This document shows positions 40,805-51,697 of a stretch of 64,000 nt of DNA, piece by piece. Position 1 is the first letter of the stretch. Every line of letters starts with the position of its first letter. Origin of the DNA: Leucobacter celer subsp. astrifaciens. Its GTDB lineage: Bacteria; Actinomycetota; Actinomycetes; Actinomycetales; Microbacteriaceae. The position numbers and the translations under genes were made by a program. The stretch spans positions 186,001 through 250,000 of the forward strand of contig NZ_JHEI01000136.1 of assembly GCF_001273835.1 (NCBI RefSeq), read 5' to 3'. The notes under the pieces were generated by a model. The model was not told the origin of the DNA and did no database searches. It saw only the letters and a list, made by a program, of their open reading frames with translations.

Positions 40805-43296
40805 GCGGAGCAGAGCGCTCGGCCACGGCCGATCGGCTCACGCGCACCCGATCGCCGCCGGGTGCGTGGCGGATCTTCGCACCCGCGCTGCTCGCGTGGG
40901 GGTGTGCGGCCATCGCCGTGCTGCACCCGGGCACCGGGCGCATGATCGCCGTTCTGGCGGCAGCGGTCGGGAGCCTGCTCCTGAGTCTTGCGGTGCTGAC
41001 CCGGCGGACCGCCGCGGGCCGGGTGGCGCTCCTCGCGCTGCGCTACGGTGCCGTGAGCTGCGCGGTGCTGGTGCTGGTGGGATCGAGCATCGAACTCGGT
41101 GAGCGGGCGCGCGCGGATCCCAGTCTCGCCCGCGCGGCGGAGCATCAGCGGACGCTCGAGATCGACGTCGCACTGCGGGGGTTTCCTCAGGCCCAGGTGT
41201 CGCCGGCGCAGCCCCGTGCGTGGGCCGAGGCCGAGACGATCGGGGCATCGGGTATGGTGCCGGTGGTGCTCTGGATGCGCGGGGACACGGCCGTGGAAGC
41301 CGCCTCCGGCACAGGAGCGGCCCCGTGGGCTCCTGCGACGCGTCTGGTGGTACGAGGGCGGCTGGTCGCGCTTGAACCCGGATCGGCGGCGGCCTACGGT
41401 GTGCGGGTCGAGGCGGCGAGGATCGCACCGACGGCAGACGGGAGGCCCTGCCCGATCGAGGAGGCAGGACGAATCGCTGCGGCGCTGCGCACGCAGCTGC
41501 GGGCGTCGGCCGAAGCGGTGCCGGGCGCCGCGCTCGTGCCGGGCTTCGCAGTGGGGGACACCGCGCTCGTCGACGACGAACTCGCACGCCGGATGCAGCA
41601 GACCTCGCTCACCCACCTCGTCGCGGTCTCCGGCGCGAACTGCGCGCTCGTCACCGGCGCGATGGTGCGATGCGCCGGCCTGCTCGGCGCGGGTCGGCGG
41701 TCGCGGATCGTGCTCGCCGGCGCCGCGCTCGCGGGCTTCGTGTTCCTGGTGGGGCCCGACGCGAGCGTGCAGCGGGCCGCGCTCATGGCCGCGGTCGTGC
41801 TGGTGTCGGGCTTCGGCGGCAAGCGCGCCGTCGCACTCCCCGCTCTGGGATCGGCCATGCTCCTGCTGCTGATCGCGAATCCGTGGCAGGCGCTGCAGCC
41901 CGGATTCGCGCTGTCCGTCGCGGCCACGGCCGGCATCCTGCTGATCGTGCCCGGGCTCGAGCGGGGCATGTCGCGCCTGCTGCCGGTACCGCGCTGGCTG
42001 CTGCTGCCCGTGGCGGTCGCACTCGCCGCGCAGCTCGCCTGCGGTCCGCTGCTCCTGCTCCTGCAGTCGGGTATTCCCGCAGCGGGGGTGCTCGCCAACG
42101 TGCTCGCCGCGCCCGCGGCGCCACTCGGCACGGGCCTCGGGCTGCTCGCCCTGCTGCTGCTCCCCGTCTCCGCGGCGGCCGGCGAGGCGGTGACGGTGCT
42201 CGCGGCACTGCCGGCGCGCTGGGTCGCGTCGACGGCGGTGGTCACCGCCCAGTTGCCGCTGGCGCGGTGGCCGTGGCCGGAGGGGTGGCCGGGTGCGCTG
42301 CTGCTCGCGGCCGTGGAATGCGCGGTGCTGATGGCCGGCTCGCTGCTGACCCGCCGTGTCTCACTGCCGCGGGATCGCGCGGCGGGCCGCGTCCCCTGGC
42401 GCGGTCGGCGGCCGATCTCGACGCGCGGCCGGGCGGCGGTCGCGGTGCTGCTGTGCGCCGCGGGCGGCACCTTCGCCAGCCCGACGGTCGTCGCGCCGCT
42501 CGTGAGCGGTGCGGGAGCGCCGCACGAGTGGAGTGTGGTGGCCTGCGACGTCGGGCAGGGCGATGCGCTGCTGCTGCGCGATCCGGAGCATCCGGAGGGG
42601 GTCGTGCTGGTCGACACGGGCGATGAGCCCGAGATGCTCGATGCATGCCTCGACCGCTTCGGCGTGCGGCGGATCGCGCTGCTCGTGCTCACGCACGACG
42701 ACCGCGACCACGTCGGGGCGCTGGGCGCCGTCGCCGCCCTCTCCGACGCCGCTCTCGTCGCGCCCGACAATCGTGCGGATGGTGCCCAGCGGCCCGTCCT
42801 CACCCGTCTCGAGGCGGCCGGGATCCCGCATCGCATCGGCGAGGCCGGTGAGCGCGGCTCCGTCGGCGGCCTGCACTGGGAGGTGGTCGCCCCGCCGGTC
42901 GGCAGCACGCCGGCCGACACGAACGCCGCGAGTGTGGTGCTGCGCGTGCGCGCCGGGGAACTCTCAGTGCTGCTGCTCGCCGACACCGGCGCGGACGAGC
43001 AGCGCGCGCTCCGCGCGTCGGGCGCCGACCTCGGCGCCGACATCGCCAAGGTGGCCCACCACGGCAGCCGTGACCAGGATCCGGCGTTTGCGGAGGCGAT
43101 CGGGGCCGCACTCGCCCTCGTGTCCGTCGGCGCCGACAACGGCTACGGCCATCCGGCCGCGGAGACGCTGGACGCGTTCGAGGCCGCGGGATCCCGCACC
43201 CTGCGCACCGACCTCCACGGGTCCATCGCAATCAGCGGCGCACCGGGGGATCTGCGGGTCTGGGTGGAGCGAGGAGAACCGGCGGATGCCCAGTAG
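40801..43296 (+). CDS. comEC: ComEC/Rec2 family DNA-uptake channel
   Basis: 831 residues in three parts: an N-terminal DUF4131-like soluble/OB region (about 60-220), the ComEC competence membrane domain (LTHLVAVSGANCALVTGAMV onward, about ten helices), and a C-terminal metallo-beta-lactamase domain with CDVGQGDALLLRDP and THDDRDHVGALG near 631, then VAHHGSRDQDPAF. The HxxxDH metal motif is present with an Asp-rich variant (HDDRDH). Presumed to translocate single-stranded DNA; natural competence here is not established. The ATG overlaps comEA. Confidence 0.92.
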   Translation: MSGAERSATADRLTRTRSPPGAWRIFAPALLAWGCAAIAVLHPGTGRMIAVLAAAVGSLLLSLAVLTRRTAAGRVALLALRYGAVSCAVLVLVGSSIELGERARADPSLARAAEHQRTLEIDVALRGFPQAQVSPAQPRAWAEAETIGASGMVPVVLWMRGDTAVEAASGTGAAPWAPATRLVVRGRLVALEPGSAAAYGVRVEAARIAPTADGRPCPIEEAGRIAAALRTQLRASAEAVPGAALVPGFAVGDTALVDDELARRMQQTSLTHLVAVSGANCALVTGAMVRCAGLLGAGRRSRIVLAGAALAGFVFLVGPDASVQRAALMAAVVLVSGFGGKRAVALPALGSAMLLLLIANPWQALQPGFALSVAATAGILLIVPGLERGMSRLLPVPRWLLLPVAVALAAQLACGPLLLLLQSGIPAAGVLANVLAAPAAPLGTGLGLLALLLLPVSAAAGEAVTVLAALPARWVASTAVVTAQLPLARWPWPEGWPGALLLAAVECAVLMAGSLLTRRVSLPRDRAAGRVPWRGRRPISTRGRAAVAVLLCAAGGTFASPTVVAPLVSGAGAPHEWSVVACDVGQGDALLLRDPEHPEGVVLVDTGDEPEMLDACLDRFGVRRIALLVLTHDDRDHVGALGAVAALSDAALVAPDNRADGAQRPVLTRLEAAGIPHRIGEAGERGSVGGLHWEVVAPPVGSTPADTNAASVVLRVRAGELSVLLLADTGADEQRALRASGADLGADIAKVAHHGSRDQDPAFAEAIGAALALVSVGADNGYGHPAAETLDAFEAAGSRTLRTDLHGSIAISGAPGDLRVWVERGEPADAQ

Positions 43297-43299
43297 GCT
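43294..43299 (+). promoter_or_regulatory. -10 box for leaderless holA transcript
   Basis: TAGGCT, whose first three bases are the comEC stop codon, lies 6 nt before the holA GTG at 43306. Confidence 0.55.
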
Positions 43300-43305
43300 T
43301 GAGGG

Positions 43306-44313
43306 GTGGCAGCAGCACGAGGAGCGAAGACGAAGATCCCGCAGCTCGACTGGAGCGAGGCGCACCCGGCGCCCGTCGTGCTGGTCAGCGGGCCGGAGGC
43401 CTTTCTCGCGGATCGTGCGACCCAGGCGATCCGCGCGGCCCTGCTCGACGCGCACAGCGACCTCGAGGTGCACGACGTCGACGCCGCGAGCTACACCGCG
43501 GGCGAGCTCTTCACGATCGCGAGCCCGTCGCTCTTCGCCGAACCCCGGCTCATCCGCGTCGAGGGGGTCGAGAAATGCTCAGACGCCTTCCTGGAGGACG
43601 CCAAGCGCTACGTCGCCCAGCCGGCTGAGGACACGACGCTCGTGCTGCGGCACGGCGGGGGACAGCGCGGCAAGGCTCTGCTCGACCTCGTGCGGGGCGG
43701 CGCGGGCGGGGGCATCGAGGTGCTCTGCGCCGAGGTGAAGAAGGATCAGGACCGCCTGGCCTTCGCGCAGGGCGAGTTCCGGCGGCTCGGCGCGCAGATC
43801 ACTCCGGGTGCGCTGCGCATGATCGTCGCCGCCTACTCCGGCGGCATCGGGGAGCTCGCCGGCGCGTGCGCGCAGCTGGTCTCCGACGCGGGTGCGCGTC
43901 TCTCCGAGGAAGAGGTGAACCGCGCGACCGAGGGCCGGGTCGAGACCAACGCCTTCAAGGTCGCGGACGCGGCGACGGCGGGCCGCGCCTCCGACGCGCT
44001 GGTGCTGCTGCGCCAGGCGCTCTCCACGGGCACCGATCCGATCCCGATGCTCGCCGCCCTCAACATGAAGGTGCGCGCGATGGCGCGCGTCTACGGGGCC
44101 CGCGGATCCAGTGCTCAGCTGGCGAAGGAGCTGGGCATGGCCCCGTGGCAGGTGGATCGCGCCCAGCGCGAGGTGCGCGGCTGGCGGGAGGAGGACCTCG
44201 CGAGGTGCATCGACCTCGCGGCCGAGACCGAGTGGCTGCTCAAGGGCGGTAGCCGGGATCCCGAGTACGCGCTCGAGAAGTACCTGCTGTTCGTCGCGAA
44301 GCGCGGGCGGTAG
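43306..44313 (+). CDS. holA: DNA polymerase III subunit delta
   Basis: 335 residues; clamp-loader subunit that opens the sliding clamp. The AAA+-like N-terminal region has PVVLVSGPEAFLADRATQAI, and the family's helical parts read VSDAGARLSEEEVNRATEGR and TGTDPIPMLAALNMKVRAMA, ending ARCIDLAAETEWLLKGGSRD. As expected for delta, there is no functional Walker A. GTG start at 43306. Monocistronic, with a perfect hairpin terminator downstream shared with rpsT. Confidence 0.94.
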   Translation: MAAARGAKTKIPQLDWSEAHPAPVVLVSGPEAFLADRATQAIRAALLDAHSDLEVHDVDAASYTAGELFTIASPSLFAEPRLIRVEGVEKCSDAFLEDAKRYVAQPAEDTTLVLRHGGGQRGKALLDLVRGGAGGGIEVLCAEVKKDQDRLAFAQGEFRRLGAQITPGALRMIVAAYSGGIGELAGACAQLVSDAGARLSEEEVNRATEGRVETNAFKVADAATAGRASDALVLLRQALSTGTDPIPMLAALNMKVRAMARVYGARGSSAQLAKELGMAPWQVDRAQREVRGWREEDLARCIDLAAETEWLLKGGSRDPEYALEKYLLFVAKRGR

Positions 44314-44317
44314 GCCG

Positions 44318-44377
44318 GATTTCGACTCGCTGCGCTCGCTCAATCGGCGACGCGGTCGCTGCGCTCGCTCAATCGGT
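44318..44377. repeat. dispersed palindromic repeat, family 2, double copy after holA
   Basis: Two near-identical halves (TCGACTCGCTGCGCTCGCTC at about 44322-44341 and CGCTGCGCTCGCTCAATCGG at 44357-44376) share the core CGCTGCGCTCGCTCAATCGG. In reverse complement the first resembles the elements read in frame in smc and trmD. It starts just after the holA stop. Confidence 0.75.
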
Positions 44378-44384
44378 GGGTGAA

Positions 44385-44420
44385 ACGCGAAAAGCCCCGC
44401 CGAAGCGGGGCTTTTCGCGT
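44385..44420. terminator. bidirectional terminator between holA and rpsT
   Basis: A perfect 16-bp inverted repeat (44385-44400 and 44405-44420) with a CGAA tetraloop. Each arm ends in AAAA or TTTT, giving short U-tracts for both directions. Confidence 0.9.
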
Positions 44421-44434
44421 GAGAGGTGCGGAGC

Positions 44435-44695
44435 TCAGAGAGCCGCGACCTGCACGGCGAGCTTCGACTTGCGGTTCGCCGCCTGGTTCTTGTGGATGAC
44501 GCCCTTGGAGACGGCCTTGTCGAGCTTCTTGCCGGCGACCAGCAGCTTCGCCTCGGCGGCGGCCTTGTCGCCCGAGGCGATGGCCTCGCGGGTCGCGCGC
44601 ACGACGGTGCGCAGCTCGCTCTTGTACGCCTTGTTGCGCTCGGTCGCCTTGCGGTTGGTCTTGATGCGCTTGATCTGCGACTTGATGTTTGCCAC
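44435..44695 (-). CDS. rpsT: 30S ribosomal protein S20
   Basis: 86 residues. [20 protein letters not shown] and [17 protein letters not shown] are S20 signatures; the protein stabilises 16S rRNA folding. The GTG start at 44695 has AAGGA about 7 nt upstream, so the longer open frame upstream is its leader. A promoter candidate lies about 80-105 bp upstream. Ends 15 nt from the bidirectional terminator. Confidence 0.96.
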   Translation of the reverse strand: MANIKSQIKRIKTNRKATERNKAYKSELRTVVRATREAIASGDKAAAEAKLLVAGKKLDKAVSKGVIHKNQAANRKSKLAVQVAAL

Positions 44696-44771
44696 GTTGG
44701 GTTGTGTCCTTACACGTAAAGATTGACGGTTGTTCCGCTCGGCGAGAGAGGGCGCCTCACGGGATGTGCGG

Positions 44772-44800
44772 ATGTGATCCACACGCAAGCCAAGAGTCAA
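44772..44800 (-). promoter_or_regulatory. candidate promoter of rpsT
   Basis: On the minus strand TTGACT (44795-44800) and TCACAT (44772-44777) are separated by 17 bp. The leader of about 70 nt could hold an autoregulatory site, as known for rpsT elsewhere, but no structure is proven. Confidence 0.4.
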
Positions 44801-44875
44801 GCTTAGCAGAATCTCCCGGGCGCGCCCAGTGCGTGTCGACGGGGGCGCGGAGAAGCGCGAGGTGAGGCCGAGGGG

Positions 44876-45724
44876 TCAGAGGATCTCGACCTCGTCGCCG
44901 ATCCGGATCGTCCCGGCCGATTCGCCCGCCGGCTCGCCGGCCCGATCGCCGGTGTCCGCCGGCGAGGGGATCGGATCCTCGGGCAGCAGGAGCCTGCCGA
45001 GCGTCGGCTCCTGCTGCCCGAGGCCCCGGGTGAGCGTCGTGAGCACCCGGGCATCCCGCTCCCCGGTGTCGGGATTGGCGTGGGTGGCCATGCAGCGCAC
45101 GATGGGGCCCTCCGCGCGGAAGACGACCCCGCCGATCCGCACGCGACCGGTCCAGTCGAGTTCGCTCCACGCCTCGATGCCGTCGATCGCGATGTTCGAT
45201 CGGAAACGGCGGTCGTCGACCGGGAACCCGAGGGCGTCGCCCAGCGCCGCGACGCTCGCCCGCCCGTGCACCGAGACGAAGCCGCGGGGACGATCCTGGA
45301 AGCGGGAGCGGATCCCGTCTCCGACGAGCGCGAGCGGGAGCCGGCCCGGGCGCTCCAGGCGCGAGCCCTCCCGCGTGCCGAGCACGAACTCGGTGACCGC
45401 CCGGGCGATCCGGGATCGGCCCGGGTCGTCGAGCCCGTCTTCCGCGACCGTCTCGCCCGAGTGCGAGATGCGCATCCGCAGTGCGGCCTCGTCGTACTCG
45501 AGGCGCAGCGCGGCGAGGGCGGGGAAGTCCTGCAGCGACAGCCCCTTCGCCTTCGGCCAGTAGTCGAGCCCGTCGCGCTGCTCGGGCGCCGCGGCATCGG
45601 CGAATCGGAACGCCAGCACCCGATCTCCGGCGACGCGGCCATCCGCCTGGACGGTGAGTCGATCGAGGTTCTCCGGCGTGAACCCCTTCACGGGATATCG
45701 GTAGAGGGCTGCGACCTGGGGCAT
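44876..45724 (-). CDS. MOSC domain-containing protein (MOSC N-terminal barrel plus MOSC)
   Basis: 282 residues. The N-terminal beta-barrel starts VAALYRYPVKGFTPENLDRL, and the MOSC domain includes RRFRSNIAIDGIEAWSELDW and RCMATHANPDTGERDARVL with the conserved cysteine. MOSC proteins act in molybdenum-cofactor sulfur transfer or reduce N-hydroxylated compounds (MTARC/YcbX type). The C-terminus ends in IRIGDEVEIL, the usual MOSC close. ATG at 45724; the open frame upstream is antisense to lepA. Divergent from lepA. Confidence 0.9.
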   Translation of the reverse strand: MPQVAALYRYPVKGFTPENLDRLTVQADGRVAGDRVLAFRFADAAAPEQRDGLDYWPKAKGLSLQDFPALAALRLEYDEAALRMRISHSGETVAEDGLDDPGRSRIARAVTEFVLGTREGSRLERPGRLPLALVGDGIRSRFQDRPRGFVSVHGRASVAALGDALGFPVDDRRFRSNIAIDGIEAWSELDWTGRVRIGGVVFRAEGPIVRCMATHANPDTGERDARVLTTLTRGLGQQEPTLGRLLLPEDPIPSPADTGDRAGEPAGESAGTIRIGDEVEIL

Positions 45725-45774
45725 GCTGCCATCCTCGCAGAAGGCGCGCCGCACGTGACCCGCCCCGCTCGTGC

Positions 45775-45780
45775 GATAAT
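45775..45780 (+). promoter_or_regulatory. -10 box for near-leaderless lepA transcript
   Basis: GATAAT, with TGC just upstream as an extended element, lies 8 nt before the ATG at 45789. Confidence 0.5.
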
Positions 45781-45788
45781 TGCTCGCA

Positions 45789-47635
<1,847 letters not shown>

Positions 47636-47639
<4 letters not shown>

Positions 47640-48292
47640 GCAAGAAGGAGCAGCCGAAGCGCAGCAGCCACGTCGAGATGCCCGTCGCGTACGCCGCCGT
47701 CGGGGCCTCGAAGCAGCCGGACCTCATGCGCTTCCCGCCCGAGGGCAGCACCCCCTACGAGGAGGAGCTGCGGCTCGGCAGCGGCCAGGAGCGCTTCCTG
47801 CTGGTCTCGAACCTGCTCATGACCTGGGGCGCTCAGCGCGGCGGCGGCCTGCGGGTCGAGGACGTCGTTCGGGGCACGGGCGCGCTCTACACCGGACCGA
47901 GCTTCGACGACAGCGGGGCGCCGCAGGCGGCCGACGCCGTGGAGGAGCACTTCGGGCCCGACGGCGAGCCCTACCTGGTCGCGGGCACGACCGCGACCCT
48001 GCACGCCGAGGGTCAGGATCCGCGCAGCGTGCTGGTGGTCTACACCGTCGACGAGGACCGCCGCGTCGGTTTCGCCTGGGGCACGGGCGATGAGCACGGC
48101 GCGGTCGGCGAGCAGCTCTTCGCGGTGGAGCACCGCGACGACGACACGGTGTGGGCGGTCGCCCGCGGCTTCCTCTTCGCCCCGAAGAACGGCCTGCTCG
48201 GTCTCAAGAGCCGCACGGCGATCCGCACCGCCATCGACGCCGCCAGGGAGCAGATCGCGTCGCTCGCCCCGGGCGCGCAGCCCGCGGACTAG
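47636..48292 (+). CDS. DUF1990 family protein
   Basis: 218 residues. Features of DUF1990: [20 protein letters not shown] near the start, [20 protein letters not shown], and the later [20 protein letters not shown] and [20 protein letters not shown], then a C-terminal helix. The N-terminus ([11 protein letters not shown]) is basic and extra. Function unknown. Coupled to lepA by a 4-nt overlap; hemW follows after 5 nt, so all three share one operon. Confidence 0.82.
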
Positions 48293-48297
48293 GCCGC

Positions 48298-49536
48298 ATG
48301 CCGAGCATCCTTCCCGACGGGGACCCGGCGCCCGCCGACGGCTCCCTGCCCGAGAGCGTCGCCCTCGGCGCCGCCGAACGCCGCTTCGGCGTGTACGTGC
48401 ACGTCCCCTACTGCCGAGTGCGGTGCGGCTACTGCGACTTCAATACCTACACGGCGAGCGAGCTCGGCGGTACCCGCCGTGACGACTACGCGGGCCAGGT
48501 GCAGCAGGAGCTGAGCTTCGGGGCGGCGGTGCTGCGGCGCGCAGGGGTGCCGGATCGCGCGGTGTCGACGGTCTTCTTCGGAGGCGGCACCCCCACGCTG
48601 CTGCCCGCGGAGGATCTCGCCGCGATGCTGGGGCGGATCCGGGAGGAGTGGAGGCTGGCGCCGGGTGCCGAGGTGACGACCGAGGCCAATCCCGACTCGG
48701 TCGACGAGGCCTACCTGCGGCGACTCGCCGAAGCCGGATTCACGCGCGTCAGCTTCGGCATGCAGTCGGCGGTGCCGCACGTGCTGCGCACGCTCGACCG
48801 CACGCACACCCCCGAGCGGATCCCGCTCGTGACGCGCTGGGCGCGCGACGCCGGCCTGCAGGTGAGCGTCGACCTCATCTACGGCACGCCGGGGGAGAGC
48901 CTCGCCGATTGGGAGCGCTCGATCGATGCGGCGCTCGCCACCGATCCGGATCACATCTCGGCGTACGCGCTCATCGTGGAGCCCGGCACGAAGCTCGCGG
49001 CGCAGATCCGCCGCGGGCAGGTGCCGGAGCCCGACGAGGACCTGCACGCCGAGATGTACGAGCTGGCCGACGCACGCTTCGCGGCGGCGGGATTCTCGTG
49101 GTACGAGATCAGCAACTGGTCGCGCGGCCCGGAGGCGCGCTCGCGCCACAACCTCTCCTACTGGACGGGCGAGGACTGGTGGGCCGCGGGCCCGGGCGCG
49201 CACAGTCACGTCGGGGGTGTGCGCTGGTGGAACGTGAAGCATCCCGGAGCATACGCGCAACGCATCGCCGCGGGCGTTTCTCCGGCGCACGCGCGGGAGG
49301 CCCTGACCGACGCCGCTCGCCGCGAGGAGCGGATCCTGCTCGAGACGAGGATCGCCGACGGTCTGCCCGCCGACATGCTGACGCCGGCGGAGCGCCGCGC
49401 GATCCCGCAGCTCATCGCGGACGGCCTCATCGAGGGCCGCGCCGCGATCGCCGCCCCGGGCCGACCCGCGAGGGTCGTGCCGACTCTGCGCGGGCGCCTG
49501 CTCGCCGATACGGTGGTGCATCGACTGCTGGGCTGA
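48298..49536 (+). CDS. hemW: radical SAM family heme chaperone HemW
   Basis: 412 residues. The radical-SAM cluster motif is C39, C43 and C46 in PYCRVRCGYCDFNTY. Followed by FFGGGTPTLLPAEDLA, TTEANPDSVDEAYL and the HemW family C-terminal domain (WEYRN-like region, then GLIEGRAAIAAPGRPARVVPTL). It inserts heme into respiratory enzymes; formerly confused with oxygen-independent coproporphyrinogen oxidase HemN, from which it is distinguished by the shorter cluster motif context. ATG at 48298, 5 nt after the DUF1990 gene. Confidence 0.93.
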   Translation: MPSILPDGDPAPADGSLPESVALGAAERRFGVYVHVPYCRVRCGYCDFNTYTASELGGTRRDDYAGQVQQELSFGAAVLRRAGVPDRAVSTVFFGGGTPTLLPAEDLAAMLGRIREEWRLAPGAEVTTEANPDSVDEAYLRRLAEAGFTRVSFGMQSAVPHVLRTLDRTHTPERIPLVTRWARDAGLQVSVDLIYGTPGESLADWERSIDAALATDPDHISAYALIVEPGTKLAAQIRRGQVPEPDEDLHAEMYELADARFAAAGFSWYEISNWSRGPEARSRHNLSYWTGEDWWAAGPGAHSHVGGVRWWNVKHPGAYAQRIAAGVSPAHAREALTDAARREERILLETRIADGLPADMLTPAERRAIPQLIADGLIEGRAAIAAPGRPARVVPTLRGRLLADTVVHRLLG

Positions 49537-49549
49537 CCGGGGTGTTCGT

Positions 49550-49578
49550 TTGTGATTCGGACGCCGTTCGAGTAATTT
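49550..49578 (+). promoter_or_regulatory. candidate promoter of the SLH protein gene
   Basis: TTGTGA (49550-49555) and TAATTT (49573-49578) with a 17-bp spacer. The transcript would have a leader of about 90 nt, AT-rich for the genome, with a CTTTGT/ACAAAG inverted repeat at about 49626-49652. Confidence 0.5.
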
Positions 49579-49675
49579 GTAGTGGGGGTTATTCAGGGGA
49601 ACGAGCGTGCTTTTCCCCTGCAATTCCTTTGTGGGATATATGCAGATACAAAGAAGTAGGGGAGCTGTTCACAAC

Positions 49676-51571
49676 ATGAAACTTCGTCAACCACTCGCGC
49701 TGCTCGGCGTGACGGCGCTGGCCGCCGGCAGCCTGGTCGCCGGCGCGACCGCCGCTCAGGCGGCGCCGGCGCCGGAAATCGAGCACGTGCTCGCAGCCGA
49801 TCTCAAGAGGGTGTCCGACACCGAGACGGAATCGGACATCTACAACGACTGGCACTTCGACCCGAGCAAGGCTCAGGACGTGGTGCAGGCGCGCAACGGC
49901 CTCGTCGCGGCCGGCGGCATCGACACGGTCATCCTCAAGGGCAACGGCAACGATGTCGCCGAGGCGGCGCAGGGGCCGTCGGTGGCGGATCTCGCGGAGA
50001 GCCTGCAGGTGGTGTCCTCGGAGCCCGGCAAGGTCTTCTACCAGATCCCGCTGAGGCTGGATTCGAACGGCGACGGCGTCTGGACCGTCGGTGAGGAATG
50101 GGCGACGCTGCGGGCGCCCGCGAGCGACCCGACGCTCTGGACGACGAGCCGTAACATCGCGGGCTACAGCGCCCACGCCTCGGCATCTCTCGCGCAGTGG
50201 GAGGCCGCATTCGACGGCAACGCCTTCCCGATCGGAGCGGGCTTCCTGGTCGACAAGACCGCGAGCGGCGACGTGGTCGTCTCGTCGTTCACCGCGGACG
50301 GCGTCACCACGAGGTTCTACGCCGAGAACGGCGCGACGCCGGGCGCTCCCGCGGACGAGTACGTCACGGACGCCGACATCCGCCCGAACGAGGCGAGCTA
50401 CCCGGGCTGGCACGAGAGCGTCGAGCCCGGCGAGGAGGGCACTCGCGGCACCTTCGAGACGGTGCCCGGCGAGGACGGCGCGACCCTGGGGCTGCAGGTG
50501 ACCGGCAAGTCGCAGCTGATCAACGGCTTCGCACCCGAGGAGTTCCAGCAGAACGCCGCGGGATTCGCTGCGGCGATGACCGTCGACGTCGCGGAGGGCG
50601 GGGCTCCGGTCTTCACCCAGGTGCCGGTCTTCTACTACCCCGAGGGACAGCTCTTCGGCGAGGGCGACGCCCCGCGGTTCACCACGCTGCGCGCGCCGGT
50701 GACCGGGAACGCTGCGATCGGCGCGGCCGGCTGGGTGTCGTCCGCGAACATCGTCGACGGCAACGGCGGCGTGCTCGTCCCGAGGAACACCGCGTCTTCC
50801 CTCGACGACATCGTCGCGGCCCTGGGGCAGCACGACGTGCTCGCCTACGGCTTCACGGTCGACGGCGTCGGGGCCGTGGCCACCGTCAAGACGGTGACCT
50901 TCAACGGCAAGACGACGAGCTTCGCGAAGGCCGCCGACCCGGTCGACCCCGAGGATCCGAAGGATCCCGAGGGTCCGGGGTCCTCGGTTGAGTTCGCCGA
51001 CGTGACCAAGGACACCAAGTTCTCCAAGGAGATCACCTGGATGGCCGAGCGGGGCCTGTCGACCGGCATCAAGAAGACCGATGCCGACGGCAACGTCTAC
51101 CACGACTACGAGCCGAAGACCGCGGTGACCCGCGAGGCGATGGCGGCGTTCCTGTACCGTCTGGACAACCCGAAGGGGTACACGGCTCCGGCGGTGTCGC
51201 CGTTCGCGGATGTGAAGCCGGGCGACAAGTTCTACAAGCAGATCGCGTGGATGTACGACGAGAAGCTGTCGACCGGCATCAAGCAGGCGTCGGGCAAGCC
51301 GAACTTCGCGCCGAAGGCGAAGATCACGCGCGAGGCGATGGCCGCGTTCATGAACCGCGCGAAGGCCGACAAGAACTACACCGTTCCGAAGGTGTCGCCG
51401 TTCGCCGACGTGCGCCCGAGCGACAAGTTCTACGCGCAGATCGCGTGGATGTTCGACAGCGGGCTGTCCACCGGCATCAAGCAGGACTCGGGCAAGCCGG
51501 CATACGCGCCGAAGAGCAGCGTGACGCGCGAGGCGATGGCCGCGTTCCTCTACCGCGGCGACAAGCTGTAG
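49676..51571 (+). CDS. secreted S-layer homology (SLH) domain protein
   Basis: 631 residues. Signal peptide (MKLRQPLALLGVTALAAGSL to AQAAPAP) and a large N-terminal region (about 35-430) without a recognised fold; it contains two similar blocks, each with 'QVPxFYxPxGQxxGEGD'-like or 'PLRLDSNGDGVWTVGEEWAT' features. A Pro/Glu/Asp linker (PEDPKDPEGP) precedes three SLH repeats beginning near 437, 506 and 573 (SPFADVxPxDKFYxQIAWM ... TREAMAAFLYR). SLH repeats bind pyruvylated or other secondary wall polymers. The gene stands alone between hemW and hrcA; ATG at 49676 is chosen as it starts the signal peptide. A 21-bp hairpin follows. Confidence 0.9.
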   Translation: MKLRQPLALLGVTALAAGSLVAGATAAQAAPAPEIEHVLAADLKRVSDTETESDIYNDWHFDPSKAQDVVQARNGLVAAGGIDTVILKGNGNDVAEAAQGPSVADLAESLQVVSSEPGKVFYQIPLRLDSNGDGVWTVGEEWATLRAPASDPTLWTTSRNIAGYSAHASASLAQWEAAFDGNAFPIGAGFLVDKTASGDVVVSSFTADGVTTRFYAENGATPGAPADEYVTDADIRPNEASYPGWHESVEPGEEGTRGTFETVPGEDGATLGLQVTGKSQLINGFAPEEFQQNAAGFAAAMTVDVAEGGAPVFTQVPVFYYPEGQLFGEGDAPRFTTLRAPVTGNAAIGAAGWVSSANIVDGNGGVLVPRNTASSLDDIVAALGQHDVLAYGFTVDGVGAVATVKTVTFNGKTTSFAKAADPVDPEDPKDPEGPGSSVEFADVTKDTKFSKEITWMAERGLSTGIKKTDADGNVYHDYEPKTAVTREAMAAFLYRLDNPKGYTAPAVSPFADVKPGDKFYKQIAWMYDEKLSTGIKQASGKPNFAPKAKITREAMAAFMNRAKADKNYTVPKVSPFADVRPSDKFYAQIAWMFDSGLSTGIKQDSGKPAYAPKSSVTREAMAAFLYRGDKL

Positions 51572-51586
51572 CAGCGCGACGCGCGG

Positions 51587-51631
51587 GGACGGCGAATGCC
51601 GGGGGCGATCCGCCCCCGGCATTCGCCGTCC
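51587..51631 (+). terminator. very strong terminator hairpin after the SLH gene
   Basis: Perfect 21-bp arms (51587-51607 and 51611-51631) with a 3-nt loop, 15 nt downstream of the stop. No U-tract follows. Confidence 0.85.
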
Positions 51632-51691
51632 GCGGCGGCTGCGCTCGACGCGAACAGCCGCGCCTCCCGCCGTACGACCGGCTCCCTGCGC

Positions 51692-51697
51692 TAGACT
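51692..51697 (+). promoter_or_regulatory. -10 box of the hrcA-dnaJ promoter
   Basis: TAGACT immediately abuts the CIRCE element; the predicted start near 51704 lies within CIRCE. Confidence 0.5.
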
